A stretch of 64,000 nt of DNA from assembly GCA_016800925.1 (NCBI GenBank), contig JABCPU010000347.1, forward strand, positions 1 to 64,000, read 5' to 3'. Both the position numbers and the translations under genes were made by a program. This DNA is from Suillus spraguei (taxonomy: Eukaryota; Basidiomycota; Agaricomycetes; Boletales; Suillaceae). How positions within the stretch are numbered: position 1 is the stretch's first letter; each line of letters begins with the position of its first letter. The notes under the pieces are model-generated. The model saw only the letters and a program-made list of their open reading frames with translations, did not search any database and was not told the DNA's origin. Positions 57,388 to 64,000 of the stretch are shown here, piece after piece.

Positions 57388-59250
57388 TTATTTTTTTCCT
57401 CCCCCCAGCGCACTTCGAGGGGGTTCAAAATCATAAATCTGTGCATTTGGCGCGAATCTGTACACATGTTCATTCTGGAAATGTGATAAAGCATCCGCAA
57501 CATTATTCTCAACACCACTGACGTGTTCCACCCGCAAATCTACATTATGCTTTAGAAGCACATCCATTGCAGTCATCAGGATTGAGTTATATGGGGGATG
57601 CGCGCACAGGGAGTTAAACATGGAGACCACATTGGTGTTGTCTGTATAAATAAGCATACATTGTAGTGTTTCCAGCATATTCTCAATGGCTTGAATGGCC
57701 AGACAAACAGCTAAAGCCTCTGCAAAGAAAATGGTGTCTTTGGGGCTGTCATCCAGTAATGTGCTTTGACAGGCAAAGTCCTCATCCGGGAACCAGAGTC
57801 CCAAACCTACTCCAGATGCATCTGTATAAGCCACAACGACGTCGTCCAAATCCGGGCTAAAGTCCAGAGATTCGTACAAGAGCAAACTCTGTGAACGATC
57901 TACATGTTCAGCCATCCAGAGGAGCTTGTGAATGATGCTGTTATTGATGTGCAGACGTGCAAAGGGTTCAGTCTCGCCTCAGATTTTCTCATATATGGCA
58001 GACAGGCCAGGTTTAAGCAAAGGGAATACATTAAAACTCCACTCACACCAACCCGCCAACTGTTGATATTCCCGGAGCGACCATCTGAAACCTTTTCTTG
58101 TGAAGCGACGCAAGTGTGCAACTAACTCTCTCTTTTTATCTCCAGGCAGCATCGCTGTCATTGCATTTGGGTCCACATCGAACCCAATCACAGTTAGTGG
58201 CGAACCAAAAATTTGTTTGGGACACTCATGGGGTAACCTGATGTCATCCCATAACTGAAGCAAATGTGTTTGCTTTGCCGGAAAGTAGCAGGCGTAGGGG
58301 GCATAGTAGAGCTGGTGTGATGCAAAGTCATAGGAGAAAGAATTATCCATGTATGTCTTTAGTGCGTCAATCAGGATTCGATGTATCACAATCCAGGACA
58401 CAAGGGACATAAAGGAGATCCATACCTTAGGAGATCCATGGCCTCCAAAGTTATTATTCTGATCAACATGTCATTCCCTGTTGATGGTCAGAATCTGCTT
58501 AGTTTGCCACAGTGGATGCATAGGTAGCCTATGAAAGGCTTGTGAGACATCTGATTTGAACACCACAAGTTCATCATTAGGATGTGTCTCATGAAAATGA
58601 AGAAGTGATGCGCCAAGTGAGTGCAAACCATCCAGTTTTGTGCCTTTGATGGCATCCGAATCAATCATAGAGTTATGTGAATAGTTGCCAGCCATGTGAT
58701 CAACGACGAGGTGCAGCTTGTCCAAGTTTGGCTTTGGAACTGTGTGCATTGGTACACTATACATTCCAGGGAGTAAGTCTCACCTGAAACTTTCTGAGAC
58801 CCGTCCTAAGCATATCTCCTCTTTGAGTTGCATTTCTATGAAGGCCAGTTGTTCTTCAGATTTGTGACAGGTGCACATGGAGTTGTCATTAACGGATGGG
58901 TAGGAATCGTCAGGCACTCCAGCCCATGGCCAAAATCCTTCTCATAAGGCACAACACACGGACATAACAAAAGGCTGAGTTGGGTGATCAGATAATAATT
59001 GCTGAAAACGATCAACATTAATAGGACAGATAATTTTGAACAAGTCTGGTCGACATGCGACTGTGAGTTCTGAATCACTCCCAGCAAGACCAATGGGGGC
59101 ATCAGGTACAGGGTCAGCATATTCAGTTGAACATGCAGTTGGACTAAAACTGGTGTCCAAGGGTGACCAAATGAGGCCACGACGGTGATTTGGATGCTTT
59201 AAAGGCCTTTCAATTTGACCTGAACTTTGAATCCTCAAGATGCTTTGCTT
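57388..59250 (-). pseudogene. RT-RNase H remnant of the second DIRS-like element
   Basis: Segments correspond one for one to the intact frame at 43753-45861: CPINVDRFQQLLSDHPTQPF, SVPMHTVPKPNLDKLHLVVD, FKSDVSQAFHRLPMHPLWQT, YQQLAGWCEWSFNVFPLLKP, and RNase H VVVAYTDASGVGLGLWF with MLIYTDNTNVVSMFN. The RT active site reads TYMDNSFSYD, so the second catalytic aspartate is replaced by asparagine. Stops lie near 58471 and 57979, and frame changes near 58840-58940. Confidence 0.82.
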
Positions 59251-59770
59251 TAACGTGGTGTTGCCCGCAATAGTGTCCATCTTGTTTGAATGAACAGACA
59301 TGCACGTAGCGACAGGAGCCTGCACTGCGAGTGCATTCTCCAGAATTCCATTTGCGGCAAGGGTCGCATTTGTTATTGGGTGCTGAAGTTCCAGAGATGG
59401 GTTTGGAATTGTTGGGATCAGTGCATTGTCTTCCATCAGAGTTGAAATGTGAGAAAATAAGGTCCTCGAACTCACAGAAGTCTGTGAGTTCGAGTCTTCT
59501 TGAGCATCCAACCCTGTTCCTAACGGCTTTGTCGAAATGAATGACCCTTCCATGAGCTGATGTGTTTGCCTGCAAGAAGTATTTAGAGATGAAGGCAAAG
59601 TATCCATTAAGTTCAGCGTCTTGATGAGGGAAGGCAAATTTGATGGCATCAGCCGATTTATTCCATGCTGCATACCAATCTGAATCTGTGGCGACCTTCT
59701 TGGATGCAGTCTCTGGAGCCCCTTCAGTGACAAACTCCGTACTATATGGGTCACCCGACCCACATAATAT
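59210..59770 (-). pseudogene. Gag-like protein with CCCH finger, second DIRS-like element, 5' end missing
   Basis: One open frame reads DGILCGSGDPYSTEFVTEG, then WYAAWNKSADAIKFAFPHQD, GRVIHFDKAVRNRVGCSRRL, LTDFCEFEDLIFSHF and the finger CRKWNSGECTRSAGSCRYVHVC, ending SKFRSN at 59210. The Pol frame overlaps it across its whole length in another register (59778-58942). The N-terminal segment resembles Gag-like proteins of mushroom DIRS/Ngaro elements. The start is cut off where the minisatellite begins. Confidence 0.65.
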
Positions 59771-59773
59771 CCC

Positions 59774-60306
59774 GTCAAAGACGGGCCAGCGGATGGTGGG
59801 CCGAGGTTATGTATATCCTCGATGTTGACGGATGGGCCGGGGGGAATATTATTTCCGATGGAGACGGGTGGGCCGGGAGACTTATATTTTCGGGAGAGAC
59901 GGGTGGGCCGAGGGAAACATGATTTCTAATGTTGACAGATGGGCCAGGGGATATAATCCCCGACAGAGATGGGTGGGCTCATCTGGGTAGTATGTAGAGT
60001 AGGATATTATAGACAGCTGGGCTGAAGAGAGATGCAAGGCAAATATTATTGCATAGACGGGTGGGCCGAGGTAAGAGAATATTACATATACGGGTGGGCC
60101 GAGGTGAGAGAATATTACATATACGGGTGGGCCAAGGTGAGAGAATATTACATATACGGGTGGGCCGACGTGGGGTGTATTACATAGACGGGTGGGCCGA
60201 GGGTGCAGTAAAATATTTATTGCATAGACGGGTGGGCCGATGTGGGGGAATTTTACATAGACAGGTGGGCCGAGGTAAAATATATTACATATACGGGTGG
60301 GCCTAG
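59774..60306. repeat. Minisatellite with core ACGGGTGGGCCGA, about 33-37 bp units
   Basis: About 14 units each begin with a variant of ACGGGTGGGCCGA and continue with an AT-rich spacer such as GGTGAGAGAATATTACATAT. The units between 60057 and 60170 are nearly identical, and those between 59774 and 60000 are more diverged. The array touches the truncated Gag of the DIRS-like element. An open frame across it (60049-60306) is only the repeat translated. Confidence 0.88.
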
Positions 60307-60439
60307 ATATGTATCATAAAGACGTACAGCTGATGTAGCCACCAGAGAATCAAACACATAGGATACATGCACCCTATGAGTGCATATACCTACCATCAAC
60401 CACCAAAATCTAAACCCTGAAGCACAAAAACCTGAATTC

Positions 60440-61260
60440 ATCATGTCTGACATTCATCGATAATTGAGGTGCCGGGTGCCGGGTACCAAGTCCCGAATCC
60501 AGGAACTCGAAACTGGAGATGCAAACTAGAGATTTCCTGAATTCCAGATACCCGGACACCCGAAACACAACACACAAGGTGAAAGATGTAAAGTCCATGT
60601 GTGGAGTCATCTAGTGCTGAGTGCCGGGTGCAGGTGCAGAGTACTGAAACTAGAAACTAGAAACTCGAGATTCGAGACAAAACAGACATCTACCAAAAAT
60701 GTGTGGATCAAAGTTTTGTTGTTGCCTGACATGTGTCTGAGTCCCGAGGACCGAACCCCGAAATTGTAGACTACCAGATTTCGGGATTTGGGGTTCGGCA
60801 CTCGAGATTCAAGATTTGAGATGAAAAAGATATCTACCAAAAATGTGTGGATCAAAGTCATTTTATTGCCTCACATTGTTTTCGGTCTCAAGTGCAAAAG
60901 CCAGAGTACCGAACTGCGAACCCCTAAATAGTAGACTACCAGATTTTGGAGTTTGGAGTTCGGCACTTAGAATGTGTGGATCAATAGGTGTCTATTGCTT
61001 CACATTGTTCTGAGTCCCGAGTTGCGAGTGCTGGGTGCCGGGGTTCAGGGATCAGCACTGACAATATGTTGCTCAAGATCTTTCACATTATGAGTACCAA
61101 GTCCCGAGTGCCGAGTGCCGGGTGCCGGTGCCGGAGCTCGGAAGTCCGAGTCCCGAGTGCCGGGTGCCGGAGTTCGGGGTTCGGCACATACAATATGTGG
61201 ATCGAGGACTTTCACATTGTTTTGACTGCCGAACCCCGAGCTCCGGCACCCGGGAGTTAG
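60440..61260. repeat. Degenerate GC-rich satellite, larger units
   Basis: Blocks built from GAGTGCCGGGTGCCGG and GGGTTCGGCACT alternate with spacers. A spacer ATCTACCAAAAATGTGTGG occurs twice about 140 bp apart (60690 and 60830). The same words recur in the regular array to the right. No gene is seen. Confidence 0.7.
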
Positions 61261-61261
61261 C

Positions 61262-61855
61262 ACAATGTGAGGCAATACCATAATATTGATTTACACATGT
61301 TGAGTGCCGAACCCGAGCTCCGGCACCCGGGAGCGAGCACAATGTGAGGCAATACCATGATATTGATTTACACAAGTTGAGTGCCGAACCCCGAGCTCCG
61401 GCACCCGGGAGCTAGCACAATGTGAGGCAATACCATAATATTGATTTACACATCTTGAGTGCCGAACCCCGAGCTCCGGCACCCGGGAGCTAGCACAATG
61501 TGAGGCAATACCATAATATTGATTTACACATCTTGAGTGCTGAACCCCGAGCTCCGGCACCCGGGAGCTAGCACAATGTGAGGCAATACCATAATATTGA
61601 TTTACACATCTTGAGTGCCGAACCCCGAGCTCCGGCACCCGGGAGTTAGCACAATGTGAGGCAATACCATAATATTGATTTACACATGTTGAGTGCCGAA
61701 CCCCGAGCTCCGGCACCCGGGAGCTAGCACAATGTGAGGCAATACCATGATATTGATTTACACAAGTTGAGTGCCGAACCCCGAGCTCGGCACCCGGCAC
61801 TCGGTGTTGATTTACACAAGTTGAGTGCCGAACCCCGAGCTCGGCACCCGGCACT
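61262..61855. repeat. 78-bp satellite array, forward half
   Basis: About seven head-to-tail units of 78 bp each contain GAGTGCCGAACCCCGAGCTC, CGGCACCCGGGAGCTAGCAC and AATGTGAGGCAATACCAT, then ATTGATTTACACA. Differences between units are few. A 26-residue repeating open frame on the minus strand (61291-61998) is a by-product of the unit length being divisible by three. Confidence 0.9.
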
Positions 61856-62690
61856 CGGTGTTCGGCACTCAACTTGTGTAAATAAATATCATGGTGTTGC
61901 CTCACATTGTGCTCACTCCCGGGTGCCGGAGCTCGGGGTTCGGCACTCAACTTGTGTAAATCAATATCATGGTATTGCCTCACATGGTAACCCAGCACTC
62001 GGTGATCGTGATTCGGGACTCAACTTTGTATTGCCTCACATTGTTCTAACTCACGGGTGGCGGGGTTCGGGGCTCGGTGTGAAAATATATGGATCATATC
62101 TGTCTCAGTGTTATGAGTACCACGTCCCGAGTCCCGAGTGCCGGGTGCCGGAGTTCGGGGTTCGGCATTCAACATGTGTACATCAATATCTTTGTATTGA
62201 CTCACATTGTTCTCACTCCTGGGTGCTGGGGTTCGGGGTTGGGTGGTTAAATATGTGGATCAATATCTTTCACATGGTTATGAGTCCCGAGTCCAGATTC
62301 CCAACTGCCGGGTGCCGGAGTTCGGGGTTCGGTACTCCCCACGTGTAAATCAATATCTTGGGATTGCCTCACATGTTTCTCACTCCCGGGTGCCGGGGTT
62401 CGGGGGTCAGTGATAGAAAATGTGCATCGACATCTTTCACATTGTTATAAGTTCCAAGGCCCGAGTCCCGAGTGCCGGGTGCCGGAGTTCGGGGTTCGGC
62501 ACTGAACATGTGTAAATCAATATCTTTGTATTGCCTCATATTGTTCTAACTCCCGAGTGCCGGAGTTCGGGGTTCAGCACATCAGATATGTGAATCGATA
62601 TCTGTCACATGGTGATGAGTCCCAACTCCAGGGTCCTGGGGTCCGGGGTTCGGCACTTCAGATATATGGAATGATATGTTTCACAATGTG
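61856..62690. repeat. Satellite array, inverted half
   Basis: From about 61856 the same unit continues in reverse orientation (GTGCCGGAGCTCGGGGTTCG, CACTCAACTTGTGTAAATCA, TATTGCCTCACATGGT) and becomes more diverged to the right. Together with the left half it forms a large imperfect palindrome centred near 61800-61870. Confidence 0.82.
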
Positions 62691-62886
62691 ACCCGGCACC
62701 CGGCACAAGGTAATTCGACAGAGATGTTTCAAATTCTTTAAATTGTGTGTTTGTTTCAGGTAGCCGGATATCCGGAAGTCGCGAAATATCATTTGTGAAT
62801 CTCCATTGTCCAGTTCCGGATGTCCGGACTTGGCATCCAGCACTGACATTCATTCAAACATTGTATATACATCTATGAACCTACAA

Positions 62887-64000
62887 TTATGTAGCCATTT
62901 CACCCTCATCAGCAGAGGGTTCAACCTTCACCTCAACATCCATATCATCAGAATCATATTCTGGGACAAGGTTGCCCGGATCATCTGGGTCCACAAGTTC
63001 GCCGGACGTTTGTGGACCCTCAGGCTGAATCTGGCTCAGCTCAAATATGAGACCCTCAATGATAGATGCAGGCTGGACTTTCGGAGATGGAGGCTCCATT
63101 CCTGCCATATCCAAGTCAATGAGGGGAGCAAGTGCAGATGGGAGTGGTGAGATGGCCAGGGGGACGGATTGATCAAGCAAAAAGGTTGCATTGACAGGAG
63201 AGTCGGGAAGTGGAAATGAAGGGTGCCGGTCCATGACTTTGCGACGAAGGCCCTCATGGAGGCGTTGCAGGGTATCAATCTTACCATCCTGCTCCGCCAC
63301 ACGAGCCTCAAGAAGAGCAATTCGAGCGGCACCATCCCGAATCGCAATTGCCATGGAATGGAGATCCGGCATGGGAACATCCAGTGCCGGACGAGGCACT
63401 GGGGCGCTTGAAGACGGAATAGCTAAGTGAAAGATAAGGTCAGATGGTCATAGACAATTGGGGTGACTCACAAGCTGATGCAGGTGCAGGTGTCTTGGGG
63501 GCAGTGATTGTCTTGCTGCGCCCACGGGACTGTGCCTTGGGTGTGGTAACAGCAGGGACAGCTGGAGTGCCGGAGGGGCCACGAGATTGACTGCGAGTTC
63601 GGGCTTTGGACTGCGAGGCAGCCGGCGCATTGGAGGGTGCTCTGGAAGGTGTCCTGGAGCGAGCCTGCCGGGTGGTAGACTTCCCTCGAATACGTTTTGG
63701 CGGGGATCCCATGGATGCTGGGACACATTTGATCTTCTTGGTGGCGCAGCGGACGCACGACAAACATGGGGCACGGGTCCTCCTGTCCAACCGAGTGGCG
63801 CAGGGCCACTTCTCCTGGGTGCAATAATGGCAGGGGTTGTTCTGTGGGTTCCATTAGTTGATGGACTCATTGGAATTCATTAGAGTACTCACTGGGCCGG
63901 GAATGAGAATATCACCTGTATCCATGACTGCAGGTTCCTCAGCCGGAGTGCTGGACATTGCCTGGGGGGTCTCGACAACCTCCGGACGACTGCCGGAGGT
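62887..64000 (-). CDS. Zn2Cys6-like cysteine-rich nuclear-type protein with coiled coil, 5' end outside window
   Basis: Three exons are visible. The first, running in from the right edge, ends GDILIPGP. The second holds the cysteine cluster CHYCTQEKWPC (C-X2-C-X6-C), and after about 14 residues CLSCVRCATKKIKC, which contains a second C-X2-C-X6-C. This is the Zn2Cys6 spacing plus one extra cysteine. A Ser/Arg/Pro-rich stretch (SRTPSRAPSNAPAASQSKAR) follows. The third exon has a coiled coil ARIALLEARVAEQDGKIDTL and an acidic tail ending DVEVKVEPSADEGEMAT at 62887. The introns (about 63406-63469 and 63850-63891) are well formed. Similar proteins are common hypotheticals in mushroom genomes. DNA binding is inferred from the cysteine pattern only. 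Confidence 0.7.

Larger units (their letters stand above)
56015..59770 (-). mobile_element. Second DIRS-order element, decayed; 5' end not found
   Basis: The left (3') end at about 56015 aligns with the terminal repeat of the element at 42356: TGAATCAAT, then TGTCTCA, then the GAGACCCC hairpin at 56061-56089. Gag-like, RT, RNase H and recombinase remnants follow in the same order. No matching right inverted repeat was seen: the Gag region instead runs into the minisatellite at 59774. Many stops and frameshifts are present. It is a different family from the 42-kb element, since the proteins are clearly homologous but well diverged. Confidence 0.8.

Noticed and set aside
59774..60306. Regularly spaced short repeats resembling a CRISPR array
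   Set aside because: Spacers are themselves similar and AT-rich, units are tandem variants, and the context is eukaryotic. It is a minisatellite.
61291..61998. 235-codon open frame with 26-residue repeats
   Set aside because: It is the 78-bp satellite read in a frame that stays open because 78 is divisible by three. It has no start context or splice structure and is disrupted where the array inverts.

Overview
The window looks like nuclear DNA of a mushroom-forming basidiomycete (Agaricomycetes, probably Agaricales). The host genes are split by many short GT-AG introns of about 50-75 nt. They include types typical of that class: a sesquiterpene synthase of the basidiomycete kind, an L-amino acid oxidase, a GH5 mannanase, and large membrane proteins known only as agaricomycete hypotheticals. 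The transposon content is also agaricomycete: chromodomain gypsy elements, tyrosine-recombinase (DIRS-order) retroelements, a LINE with an RNase H domain, and a KDZ transposase remnant. No tRNA, rRNA, CRISPR or bacterial features were found.

Layout. Positions 1-6645 hold a decayed minus-strand Ty3/gypsy element that runs off the left edge and sits inside a KDZ transposase remnant (to about 7111). From 7.6 to 31.2 kb lies a host block: GH5 beta-mannanase (-), an uncharacterised multipass membrane protein (-), L-amino acid oxidase (-), sugar-porter MFS transporter (-), aldehyde dehydrogenase (-) and a sesquiterpene synthase (+) that appears to carry a one-base frameshift. A 5'-truncated LINE with a perfect 12-bp target duplication follows (31704-34829). 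Next come an unrecognised exon-like segment, a ruined membrane-protein gene (36655-37955) and an intact ELO fatty-acid elongase (40968-42115).

From 42.3 kb to the right edge the window is mostly repeats. There is a DIRS-like element with 248-bp inverted terminal repeats (42356-46472), and a complete gypsy element with 474-bp LTRs and an ATCAC target duplication (47019-54597). These are followed by a 426-bp foldback MITE (54910-55335), a second more decayed DIRS-like element (56015 to about 59770) and about 3 kb of minisatellite and satellite DNA (59774-62690). The last feature is a cysteine-rich Zn2Cys6-like gene that runs off the right edge.

How the genes relate. The mannanase, sugar porter and amino acid oxidase would fit a saprotrophic or mycorrhizal feeding style, but nothing shows co-regulation. 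The terpene synthase has no P450 or other tailoring gene beside it that I can recognise. The most interesting material is in the mobile elements. Both gypsy copies carry an extra gene after the integrase, with a coiled coil and a second zinc knuckle. Two distinct DIRS-like families share overlapping Gag (CCCH finger) and Pol frames and a common terminal hairpin.
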